Source of the DNA: Bacteroidaceae bacterium
Lineage (GTDB): Bacteria; Bacteroidota; Bacteroidia; Bacteroidales; Bacteroidaceae
NCBI GenBank assembly: GCA_017507385.1
Contig: JAFWAX010000084.1
Span: 1-64,000, forward strand
Direction of reading: 5' to 3'
Length of the DNA stretch: 64,000 nucleotides
The notes under the pieces were generated by a model. The model did no database searches. It was given only the letters and a program-made list of their open reading frames with translations, and was not told the origin of the DNA. This document shows, piece after piece, positions 8,827 through 15,998 of the stretch (position 1 is the stretch's first letter; each line of letters begins with the position of its first letter). The position numbers and the translations under genes were made by a program.

Positions 8827-10009
8827 TGGTATGGTATTTTAGCACAGATTTTATTTTCTTCATTATCCGTTGCAGAATCGTTGTTTTTTTCCGCAACTTC
8901 AAATTATACTTCTTTATCAGTTTCTTGTAATTGAGTAGATTGGCGTCTTTGTAAAATGTATCTCGTTCAATAGTACGGGTGGTTGGTGAAACCAACTGCT
9001 CATTTCCTCCATTTATAGTTTCTTGAATGTCCCTCTCTTCATAAAAGATTTTATCTTTTACAATGTCCAGCAAGTCTCTGCCATTGGCAGAATTGACAGA
9101 CATCATAGAACATCCCCCTTTATAATTTCCATCAATGGGGCGTTCTTTTCCTATCCCCCAAAAATCCGCCAATGTGATGTCACCTACTCGTGATATAGTC
9201 GTATATCTACAGCTATAACAGTTTTCTCTATGCAAATAACCTTTCAAAAAAGCATCCTGATAAAAAGTCGGTTCGCCATAAAGATAACGTGTACTAATCT
9301 GTCCATTTACATTTACATTTACATTTACATTTGTACATACCAACCAATTCTTATAATCTCGGAACTGATATGACACCATATTAGGAATTCGTTTTTTCAA
9401 CCTCCGCATAAATCCTGCAAAGAAATCGGGCGAAGGTACTCCATGACAAACAAGGTCTATAGTAAATAGCAACTGGTTGTTTCTGAATGCTTTGCGGATA
9501 GCTGCGACCTGGCAGGGAGTACCACAAAACAATATTTTCTGCCCAGCATGTAGTCTTTTTTGTATTTCAATATATAACTCATGTGAAATGATACTCTGAA
9601 CATACTTGCTACCGCGTAATTTGTCCAAATCAGCTTGTTCACAAATAACTATATGCCTGACATAATAATCTTCATCCATTTGTGCCCCCACAACAGCACC
9701 TCCTTCAGACAGAATCTGTTCAGCAAATACAGAAAACATTCCACCAGAAGAACTTTTACTCCTTATGTTTTCATTTTTGCTCCAACTTGCATAAACGTCT
9801 CCTTCGATAAATTTGGCGATTGGAGATAAAACAGGGCAAATCTTTTGACATGCATGACAAGAAACACAAACATCGTGGTTAATTTTCGGATACTCAAACC
9901 CCTCATCGTTTTTTTCCCTACGTATAGCAGCTTTCTTGCAGGCAAATTCACAAGCAAAACATCCTGTACATTCCTGCACAAGGCACAGCTCTATGATATC
10001 ATTTCTCAT
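8783..10009 (-). CDS. Coenzyme F420 hydrogenase/dehydrogenase beta-subunit-like iron-sulfur protein
   Basis: A 408-aa protein. Residues 14-24 (C14, C17, C20, C24) and 48-58 (C48, C51, C54, C58, then Pro) form two ferredoxin-like 4Fe-4S sites. The FrhB-like N- and C-domains follow, including SSGGMFSVFAEQIL, FCGTPCQVAAIR, a Cys pair CYSCRY near 260-265, and DITLADFWG. The archaeal relatives pass electrons to F420, but a Bacteroidetes cell is not expected to make F420, so the electron carrier here is unknown. In glycan loci the protein is always near pyruvyl transferases, as here (44-nt overlap with the next gene). Oddity: five CATTT(A/G) hexamers at 9304-9333 encode an in-frame Asn-Val repeat in the middle of the protein. 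The start overlaps the flippase stop by 4 nt. Confidence 0.87.
   Translation of the reverse strand: MRNDIIELCLVQECTGCFACEFACKKAAIRREKNDEGFEYPKINHDVCVSCHACQKICPVLSPIAKFIEGDVYASWSKNENIRSKSSSGGMFSVFAEQILSEGGAVVGAQMDEDYYVRHIVICEQADLDKLRGSKYVQSIISHELYIEIQKRLHAGQKILFCGTPCQVAAIRKAFRNNQLLFTIDLVCHGVPSPDFFAGFMRRLKKRIPNMVSYQFRDYKNWLVCTNVNVNVNVNGQISTRYLYGEPTFYQDAFLKGYLHRENCYSCRYTTISRVGDITLADFWGIGKERPIDGNYKGGCSMMSVNSANGRDLLDIVKDKIFYEERDIQETINGGNEQLVSPTTRTIERDTFYKDANLLNYKKLIKKYNLKLRKKTTILQRIMKKIKSVLKYHTNEEKKEKNITYHNL
9304..9333. repeat. Hexanucleotide microsatellite inside the FrhB-like gene
   Basis: Four copies of CATTTA followed by one CATTTG. Read on the minus strand they give alternating Asn-Val codons. 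Because the unit is 6 bp, gain or loss of copies changes protein length by two residues without shifting the frame. Confidence 0.9.
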
Positions 10010-11550
10010 ATTAATCTGCTTTTCATTTTAAGGATTCCTTCTTGTATCTGCTTATTAACAATTTCTCTTTCATTCCTTTCAAGTCCGAAAACATATACAC
10101 ATACAGCAACCATACAAACACAGAGGACACATATAATGATAAATGAAGTTACAGTTTCAGGTAATACATTATAAATCAAGATTGGGAGCAAAGCCGAAGT
10201 AAGCAACACATACATCAACCTAAGTATCACTTTCTTGAAATACTCCCTAAGGGACAATTCTATCAAGGGTCTTATGATAATCATTCTCACACAGTGAGCC
10301 ACTACACAAGCTGTAAAATAGACATAATAAACTGATTCAGGTGATGTCCCCAATTTCAAGCATAAGTAAGCCACAGGTACTATCATGAGCATGATGCCTC
10401 CAACCCATATTTGGTATGTTTTTATTTTACCAGTTGCTTGTTGAGCAATACTGATAGGGCCTCCCAAAGAATCGAAAGTGATTAGAGCCAACATCAAACG
10501 GATAAAATTTGCAGTGTGTGGAGGAACATCTACCAACCAAAGTGACAAAATTGTCGGTGTCTCTATAATAATAGGTAAAGAAAGGAAATATAACAGGAAG
10601 AATGAGTATTTGGAACTGGCGAAGACCAACTCATGCATTCGCTTCAAATCCTTTTGCGCATAACTTTTAATGATTTGTGGATTCAAGGCCATTTGGAAAT
10701 TATTACTAAATCCTTGTACCGCCTGTTGAACTTGAAAAGCGATACCTCTCGCGGCATTAACAACTGGACCAAAAAATAAATTTAGAAGAATGTTCAAACC
10801 ATAATTATATCCAGTATGAGCCACAAGACCAAACATAGACCACCCTGCAAATCCTACCATTTCTTTGAATAAAGCCTTATTCATGATGAACCTGTAGGAA
10901 CACTCTTGGAAATGACGTTTACAATATACACCATAAATTAACCGTAGAATAATAGACAGTACAAATAGCAAAACGGCAAATGTCTTTAACTTATCAAATG
11001 GAGATATAAACAAATAATAGGTTATCCCTAATTTTGCTACCACCTCAAATACACTTACATAGGCAAAAGCAGACATCTTTTCATGAGCAATAATGGCCGC
11101 ATTATAGGGAACACTAATAAGGTTTACAGCAAATGTAATTATTGAAAGGTGCATTACCCAATTGGCTGCATCTAATCGCTCTTCCGGTATATTCATCTTG
11201 TTATTCAAGAACCATATACCAACTATTTCTGCAAGAATGGTTATGCCTACCGCCAATAACATCTGTATAGACACCGCTGTAGAGAATACTTTCTGCAACC
11301 TCTCTTTATTCTCTTTGCCCAACTCAAATGTAATGAAGCGGCTTATTGAAACACCCAATGAGCCAGAGAATACGGAAAACATGGCAACCACTCCACCCAC
11401 CACATTGTATATACCAAAATTTTCAACCCCTAAAGACTGTAAATTTATCCTACTCGTAAAAATGCTGATAATCATAATGAATATCATGCGGAAATACAAC
11501 AGCATGGTATTCTTGGCTATACGCTTATTATTTTCAGAAGTTCCTGACAT
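10006..11550 (-). CDS. Wzx-type flippase, MATE/MVF-like oligosaccharide exporter
   Basis: A 514-aa polytopic membrane protein with about 14 hydrophobic segments. The N-terminus has the polysaccharide-biosynthesis-protein layout (RIAKNTMLLYFRMIFIMIIS, then TSRINLQSLGVENFGIYNVV), in which the short LG.E.FG.Y.VV stretch is typical of Wzx/RfbX-class flippases. It would move undecaprenyl-linked repeat units across the inner membrane for the EpsG-like polymerase. The stop overlaps the start of the FrhB-like gene by 4 nt. It is the first structural gene after upxY-upxZ, separated from upxZ by a 288-nt gap. Confidence 0.9.
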   Translation of the reverse strand: MSGTSENNKRIAKNTMLLYFRMIFIMIISIFTSRINLQSLGVENFGIYNVVGGVVAMFSVFSGSLGVSISRFITFELGKENKERLQKVFSTAVSIQMLLAVGITILAEIVGIWFLNNKMNIPEERLDAANWVMHLSIITFAVNLISVPYNAAIIAHEKMSAFAYVSVFEVVAKLGITYYLFISPFDKLKTFAVLLFVLSIILRLIYGVYCKRHFQECSYRFIMNKALFKEMVGFAGWSMFGLVAHTGYNYGLNILLNLFFGPVVNAARGIAFQVQQAVQGFSNNFQMALNPQIIKSYAQKDLKRMHELVFASSKYSFFLLYFLSLPIIIETPTILSLWLVDVPPHTANFIRLMLALITFDSLGGPISIAQQATGKIKTYQIWVGGIMLMIVPVAYLCLKLGTSPESVYYVYFTACVVAHCVRMIIIRPLIELSLREYFKKVILRLMYVLLTSALLPILIYNVLPETVTSFIIICVLCVCMVAVCVYVFGLERNEREIVNKQIQEGILKMKSRLI

Positions 11551-11838
11551 TTCTTTTTATTTATAAAAAGGCCGCAGACTTGCATCTCGAAGGAATAGTT
11601 GCAAAAAGAAAAAGATGTAGTATCGTTGGGACTTTATTTAATGATAATTTAAAGTTGGCAATTGAGAGGGAGGACGGTTGTTGGGTCGCTCCGCTGTATG
11701 GTTTGGGGTTGTTCGGTGAAAAGCCTTTCAAAGGCTGCAGCCTGCCGCGTAGGTCGGCAGGGATGCAGCGGAACCTATTGGAATTGGAAGGTTTATCGAA
11801 TTGAGAATTGGATTGACAACAGACAACGGACTACGGGG
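11551..11838. other. Intergenic gap between upxZ and wzx with small hairpins and a short dispersed repeat
   Basis: No gene is supported here. The stretch holds a short perfect hairpin AGCCTTT-C-AAAGGCT (about 11725-11739), a second CTGCC...GGCAG pair just after it, and at about 11797-11837 one copy of the TTGAGAATTGG plus TTGACAACAGACAACGG repeat that also occurs inside upxZ and near 14.04 and 14.35 kb. The hairpins are not followed by a T run in the minus orientation, so I do not call a terminator. Confidence 0.5.
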
Positions 11839-12375
11839 TCATGTTTCTTCCGCGAGTTGGAAGAGTTCTATGAGGTAGCGGTCTTCTTCGCTCATGGTGT
11901 CCTCGTTCCATGTGGACATGAAATGGTCTATATAGGGTAACAGTTCCTCGTCTTGGGTCTCTTGGAAGAGGAAGGTGAGGAGAATTGATAATTGGCTCCG
12001 CCGAACTTGCGTTTGACAACGGACAACGGACGGCGGACAATGGTTGTCGAATTGGGAGTTGGGAATTGGGGACTCTGCGGTTTCTGCCAGCTGGGGCAGG
12101 AGGTCGTAGGTCATGTCGGTGGCGCGAGCGAAGAGGTCGGGGGCGCGATAGCCGATTTGGAGGGCGACGAAGATGGTGAGGAGGCGGTCGGCCTGTTCCT
12201 CGGGTGAGAGGGCAAGGGTGTCGAGCTCATCGAAGAGCTGCTTCACCTTGTCTTGCGCTTCCTTCCAATCTGCCTGATAGTCCTGAATGGCATAGTCGTC
12301 GTGGATGTCTTCGAGGAGCATCTGGCAATAGCACTTCAGGCGATAGGCCTGCAATTCGTCTTTTTTCTCTTTCAT
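11839..12375 (-). CDS. UpxZ-family antitermination inhibitor with in-frame repeat insertion
   Basis: A 178-aa protein immediately after upxY (2-nt gap). In Bacteroides fragilis, UpxZ proteins block the UpxY antiterminators of other capsule loci so that one capsule dominates. Family features seen: the N-terminal helix with LEDIHDDYAIQD, the SPEEQADRLLTIFVAL segment (57-71), and the C-terminal LLTFLFQET plus MSEEDRYLIELFQLAEE. Oddity: residues about 101-133 (nt about 11977-12075) are not UpxZ-like and are encoded by the AATTGGGAATTGGGG / TTGACAACGGACAACGG repeat found elsewhere in this region. It reads through without a stop and adds about 33 residues between two conserved blocks. Whether the protein still works is unknown. 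Confidence 0.82.
   Translation of the reverse strand: MKEKKDELQAYRLKCYCQMLLEDIHDDYAIQDYQADWKEAQDKVKQLFDELDTLALSPEEQADRLLTIFVALQIGYRAPDLFARATDMTYDLLPQLAETAESPIPNSQFDNHCPPSVVRCQTQVRRSQLSILLTFLFQETQDEELLPYIDHFMSTWNEDTMSEEDRYLIELFQLAEET
11977..12075. repeat. Short dispersed repeat inserted in frame in upxZ
   Basis: The segment consists of AATTG/GAATTGGG-type words and GACAACGGACAACGGACGG-type words, the same words seen near 11797-11837, 14037-14095 and 14345-14392. Inside upxZ it codes the unconserved stretch PIPNSQFDNHCPPSVVRCQ. The family boundaries are approximate. Confidence 0.7.
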
Positions 12376-12377
12376 CT

Positions 12378-13220
12378 TCAGTCGTTGATGATTTCGAAGT
12401 CACAGGTACGGATGTAACCTGTGCCATATTTCCCGAACTGTCCTAAATCGACGAACACACGGCGCTGGTGCTTCCACTTGAGAAGCGTCCCCTCAACACC
12501 TTCAAAGACACCTCCGATGACACGGACGCGCTTGCCTGACAGATAGGATGGCATCTGCTCCTGATCGATGAGTATGTCTTCATGGCCTGACTCGATGATG
12601 TATCGGAAGCTATCGAACTGGCGGTCGGGAACAGCGAGGTAGTTGTTGCGTCCTGTTGAAGAGATGGAAAAATGGTCGTAGAAGGGTGTGAAGCCTGGGA
12701 TAGTGTGCGACTCACGCACCAGCTTGCGGTAGTTGCGATAGGAAGAACGTACAAACAGCAATCCTGCATGAACGGGCTTTTCCTCTACTTCAATAAAGGG
12801 CTTCCCATCCACGATGCGACACACCTGTTTCTTGGTTACAGGCAGATAAGGGGTGATGCCTGCATCTTCGTTCAGATTCGCCAATGCTTCATAGACGGCT
12901 CTTGCCCTTCCATAGGTGACTCTGGCTGCATACCACCGAACGAGGCTTTCTTCTTTCTCTCGCTTTATATATAATAATGTGTTATCATGGAGCGTTTCCG
13001 CCAGCGCATTCTCTACCGACTGCCCATTCTGTGCATAATTGGGAATGGGGGGCGTTTTGGATACAAGTCCGCAACATGAATTGAGGCTATTTACCTGCTG
13101 AGAGAATTCGGATTGAGATGTCTTCAAACCGGCTGTCTTATATAGGAAACTCCATACATAAGGACATAAAAAAAGCGTGAAACCGTCTGTTGTCCGTTCC
13201 ACGCATGGAGGCTCTCGCAT
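12378..13220 (-). CDS. UpxY-family transcription antiterminator (NusG-like)
   Basis: The frame spans 280 aa, but only residues about 95-280 are recognisable. They hold the NusG N-terminal domain starting WYAARVTYGRARAVYEAL (W96), then VHAGLLFVRSS, and a KOW domain GKRVRVIGGVFEGVEGTLL near 228-246 ending GTGYIRTCDFEII. UpxY proteins bind RNA polymerase at their own locus and prevent early termination in the capsule operon. The first 90 residues have no family match, and part of them is read from the GTCTGTTGTCCGTT repeat. There is no other in-frame ATG before W96, so the true start is uncertain (a TTG at about residue 32 is possible). A long leader separates the gene from its promoter near 13.6 kb. 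Confidence 0.85.
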   Translation of the reverse strand: MREPPCVERTTDGFTLFLCPYVWSFLYKTAGLKTSQSEFSQQVNSLNSCCGLVSKTPPIPNYAQNGQSVENALAETLHDNTLLYIKREKEESLVRWYAARVTYGRARAVYEALANLNEDAGITPYLPVTKKQVCRIVDGKPFIEVEEKPVHAGLLFVRSSYRNYRKLVRESHTIPGFTPFYDHFSISSTGRNNYLAVPDRQFDSFRYIIESGHEDILIDQEQMPSYLSGKRVRVIGGVFEGVEGTLLKWKHQRRVFVDLGQFGKYGTGYIRTCDFEIIND

Positions 13221-13588
13221 TGCCTATCGAAGTTGAACAGACAACGTTAGAGCCCACGCCGATATGAAAACATTCCTATACCAACAAACCAACCATCCGC
13301 AATGCCTCATATTGACAACTACGGATAGCAGAATGTTTGAAGAAGATATTCACATCCCGGAGCATCTACCGTTGCTATGCTCATGACTTCGATGTGGGTA
13401 ATTTGCGAGATTCCCGATGCGTCAAGAACAAAGCGCCAAGTAAACGCCTTTCGTATGTCATTCCCTTTGACATAGCCCTTCCCCATCCACTGGACTCATC
13501 CAGCATCGGCGCGAACTACGTTCCCGAAAAATGAATACAATGATTGAAATCACAATACACCATTTACTTCAGGAGTGGGAAATCAATG
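13221..13588 (-). promoter_or_regulatory. Long 5' leader of the capsule operon
   Basis: About 360 nt without a convincing gene lie between the predicted transcription start (near 13,582) and upxY. In B. fragilis the leader of each capsule locus is where UpxY acts to prevent premature termination, so this region is the expected place for such a signal. Visible structure is modest: a CTGGA-TGAG-TCCAG hairpin at 13490-13503 on the transcribed strand. No T-tract terminator was found. Confidence 0.55.
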
Positions 13589-13619
13589 CAAAAATACAAC
13601 TTTTTTTAGTTAACACAAA
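13589..13619 (-). promoter_or_regulatory. Capsule operon promoter (Bacteroidetes -33/-7)
   Basis: Read on the minus strand: TTTG (13619-13616), 19 nt, then TATTTTTG (13596-13589), a full match to TTTG-N19-TAnnTTTG. No long inverted repeats flank it, so I see no sign that this promoter is invertible like those of B. fragilis capsule loci. Confidence 0.75.
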
Positions 13620-13669
13620 GAAAAGGGAGTTTTTTTTGCGAATTGAAAGGTGAAGGTTATTTTTTATTG

Positions 13670-14010
13670 AAGGAGTTAGAGGAAGTTTATATGAAAGGAG
13701 TTAAAGGGAGTTAGAGGAAGTTAGAGGGAGTTAGAGGACGATACTTGAAAACGTCAGCATCACATCCGTCCTATATCTTCTTATATCTCCATATATCTTC
13801 TTTTATCTTCCTTCATAATTGTTTTCTTGAAGGAGTTAAAGGGAGTTAGAGGAAGTTAGAGGGAGATAAAGGACGATACTTGAAAACGTCAGCATCACAT
13901 CCGTCCTATATCTTCTTATATCTCCATATATCTTTTTTATCTTCCTTCATAATTGTTTTCTTGAAGGAGTTAAAGGGAGTTAGAGGAAGTTAGAGGAAGT
14001 TAGAGGACGA
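13670..14010. repeat. Tandem purine/pyrimidine stem repeat, about 134-bp unit, 2.4 copies
   Basis: Units begin near 13693, 13829 and 13963. Each starts with a purine-rich arm (GGAGTTAAAGGGAGTTAGAGG words), passes through GGACGATACTTGAAAACGTC, and ends with a pyrimidine-rich arm (TCCTATATCTTCTTATATCT words). The two arms are imperfectly complementary, so each unit can fold into one long hairpin. Units 1 and 2 are almost identical; unit 3 diverges after the first 45 bp. Confidence 0.85.
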
Positions 14011-14097
14011 GTGTTGTGCTCACGTCTCCTGGTTGGTTTGACAACGGACAACGGTCAACAGACAACAGACTGCTACCATCGTATTGAGAATTGGCTG

Positions 14098-14160
14098 CGC
14101 GGTGGAACGGTGAAAGGTGGAACGGTGAAAGGTGGAACGGTGAGAGGTGAAGCGGTGGAA
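14098..14160. repeat. 15-bp tandem repeat
   Basis: About four copies of a GGTGGAACGGTGAAA unit, the last ones degenerate. It would translate as a low-complexity HRSTF array on the minus strand; I do not consider that a gene. Confidence 0.75.
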
Positions 14161-14229
14161 AGATTGTATCAGACAACCATATTGACTACTTTGTTTAGCC
14201 GCATGACGTTTCTTGTTTGCACTCGCACA

Positions 14230-14320
14230 TATTATATTTTGAAAGTTTGAAAATAAATTTTGAAAGTTTGAAAATTTATTTCTAAAGTTTAGAAATTTAT
14301 TTTGCAAAGTTTAGAAATGA
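14230..14320. repeat. A/T-rich short repeats (TTTGAAAGTTTGAAAA words)
   Basis: Several imperfect copies of TTTGAAAGTTTGAAAATTTAT and AAAGTTTAGAAATTTATT follow one another. Nothing else is recognisable between 14,161 and 14,340. Confidence 0.6.
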
Positions 14321-14324
14321 AAGG

Positions 14325-14550
14325 AGGACGAGGGTTGTGTTATTGACTATTGACTACAGACAACAGACTACGGACAACAGACGGCGGAAGGAGGTAGAGG
14401 GAGTTAGAGGGAGTTAAAAGGAGATAAAAGACGAATGTTGTGCTATTGGCAAGGTATTGTCCTATATCTTCTTATATCTCCATATATCTTCTTTTATCTT
14501 CCTTTATAATTTTTCTTGAAGAAGTTAGAGGGAGTTAGAGGATGGTTGGG
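14325..14550. repeat. Further copy of the purine/pyrimidine stem repeat
   Basis: A purine arm (about 14388-14430: GGAGGTAGAGGGAGTTAGAG words), a middle GACGAATGTTGTGC, and a pyrimidine arm (about 14460-14512) identical in style to the units at 13.7-14.0 kb. It is preceded by a copy of the GACTACAGACAACAGACTACGG repeat. Confidence 0.75.
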
Positions 14551-14581
14551 TGGCGGGGAGAGGCTTCATGTAAAGACAAAA

Positions 14582-14605
14582 AAAACTCCTCGATTGAGGA
14601 GTTTT
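14582..14605 (-). terminator. Rho-independent terminator of the 2-oxoacid oxidoreductase operon
   Basis: Perfect hairpin AAAACTCCTC-GATT-GAGGAGTTTT, followed on the minus strand by TTTTGTC. It lies 33 nt beyond the gamma-subunit stop. Confidence 0.85.
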
Positions 14606-14638
14606 CTTTTGTTATATGTCTTTGCAAAACAATGATTC

Positions 14639-15184
14639 TTAGTTCATCTTCTGGATAATTTCCATGCCACGACGAATCGCTTCTTCGTTCATTGGGATGA
14701 GCTTGTGGTGACGTTCCGGGAGTGCCTTGCGGAGACCCTTCACGACATCTTCAACTGTTGCGATAGGACGTACCTTGATGAGTCCGCCCAGCACGAGCAT
14801 GTTGAACACCTTAGCATTGCCTGTGCGTGCAGCTTCTGCCATCGCATCGATGCGATAGACATTGATGTCGCTGCGTGTTGGTGGCTGGATGATTGAGTAG
14901 CCGTCGTAGATGATAGTGCCGCCTGGCTTTACCATAGGCTCGAATTTCTCGAGCGATGGCTGGTTGAGCACGATGGCTGTGTCATACTGGCTGATGATGG
15001 GTGAGCTGACTGGCTCATCGCTGATGATGACAGTCACGTTAGCTGTACCACCACGCTGCTCTGGACCGTATGCTGGCATCCAGCTGACCTCTTTGTCTTC
15101 CATGATTCCAGCGTATGCAAGAATCTTACCCATTGAGAGGACTCCCTGTCCTCCAAAACCTGAAATGATAATTTCTTCTGTCAT
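14639..15184 (-). CDS. 2-oxoacid:acceptor oxidoreductase, gamma subunit
   Basis: A 181-aa protein with the family pattern IISGFGGQGVLSMGKILAYA at the N-terminus (6-25), then PAYGPEQRGGTANVTV (38-53) and VLNQPSLEKF. The gamma subunit completes the 2-ketoacid:ferredoxin oxidoreductase that decarboxylates a 2-oxoacid to its CoA ester while reducing ferredoxin, in the cytoplasm. It lies 16 nt after the beta gene and is last in the operon, followed directly by a terminator hairpin. Length is normal for a separate gamma subunit. Confidence 0.9.
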   Translation of the reverse strand: MTEEIIISGFGGQGVLSMGKILAYAGIMEDKEVSWMPAYGPEQRGGTANVTVIISDEPVSSPIISQYDTAIVLNQPSLEKFEPMVKPGGTIIYDGYSIIQPPTRSDINVYRIDAMAEAARTGNAKVFNMLVLGGLIKVRPIATVEDVVKGLRKALPERHHKLIPMNEEAIRRGMEIIQKMN

Positions 15185-15200
15185 AGTTGCGGAATCGTTT

Positions 15201-15974
15201 TTATTCGGTTACAGTATTTTTGAGGTCGCCCAGTGGGTAGTAAGGGAACATGTTGTCCACCATCCACTGATTTGCCTGCTCTGGTGTCTGCTTCCATCCT
15301 GATGCGCAAGTAGATACTACTTCCACGATTGAGCAGCCCTTCTTGTTCATTGAGTTCTCGAATGCCTGACGGATTGCCTTCTTAGTCTTGCGGATGTTGG
15401 CAACCGTGTTGACAGCCTGACGTGTAACGTAGCATGTGCCTTCGAGGTTCACTGCCAAGTCTGTAATGTGCAGAGGGTATCCGTGGAGGTCAGCCTGACG
15501 ACCATAAGGACAGGTTGAGGTTTTCATGCCCATCAGCGTGGTTGGCGCCATCTGTCCACCAGTCATGCCATAGATAGCATTGTTGATGAAGATGATAGCG
15601 ATGTTCTCGCCACGGTTCATTGCGTGGATTGTCTCTCCTGTACCGATGCACGCCAAGTCGCCGTCTCCCTGATAGGTGAACACGAGCTTGTTGGGCCAGA
15701 GACGCTTCACAGCTGTTGCACATGCCGGTGCACGTCCGTGCGCTGCCTCAATCCAGTCAACATTAAGATAGCGGTAAGCAAACACGGCGCAACCTACAGG
15801 ACAGATTCCGACAGTGTTTTCCTCCAAGCCCATCTCTTCGATGATTTCGGCAACGAGCTTATGTACCACGCTATGGCTACAGCCTGGGCAGTAGTGCATA
15901 GGTGTATCGTTCATCAAGCTGGGCTTGCCATAGACTTTATTCTCGGGTATAATGAGTTCTTCTTTTGTAATCAT
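15201..15974 (-). CDS. 2-oxoacid:ferredoxin oxidoreductase, beta (TPP-binding) subunit
   Basis: A 257-aa protein. It carries a CPGC pair at residues 29-32, a second pair near CPVGC (58-62) as in cluster-binding beta subunits, and the thiamine-diphosphate motif that starts GDGD (103-106) and ends with NNAIYGMTGGQ (131-141). It supplies the TPP site of the complex. It is preceded by the alpha gene (24 nt) and followed by gamma (16 nt). Substrate could be 2-oxoglutarate, 2-oxoisovalerate or similar; sequence alone does not decide. Confidence 0.9.
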   Translation of the reverse strand: MITKEELIIPENKVYGKPSLMNDTPMHYCPGCSHSVVHKLVAEIIEEMGLEENTVGICPVGCAVFAYRYLNVDWIEAAHGRAPACATAVKRLWPNKLVFTYQGDGDLACIGTGETIHAMNRGENIAIIFINNAIYGMTGGQMAPTTLMGMKTSTCPYGRQADLHGYPLHITDLAVNLEGTCYVTRQAVNTVANIRKTKKAIRQAFENSMNKKGCSIVEVVSTCASGWKQTPEQANQWMVDNMFPYYPLGDLKNTVTE

Positions 15975-15998
15975 TGCGGTTTTTGAGATTTTGAGGTT

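Noticed and set aside
11580..11940. Frames overlapping the wzx-upxZ gap
   Set aside because: They run into upxZ on the other strand and include the dispersed repeat; no evidence of coding.
13337..13534. Small plus-strand frame in the capsule leader
   Set aside because: No recognisable family, opposite to the capsule transcript, and no promoter.
13589..13619. Invertible capsule promoter
   Set aside because: No pair of inverted repeats of useful length flanks the promoter, and no site-specific recombinase is in the window.
14011..14307. Small frames with HRSTFHRSTF-type or GGTVKGGTV-type repeats
   Set aside because: They are direct translations of the 15-bp tandem repeat, without a start context or similarity.
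13670..14550. Possible CRISPR array
   Set aside because: Units are about 134 bp, purine/pyrimidine biased and without uniform unique spacers, and no cas gene is in the window.
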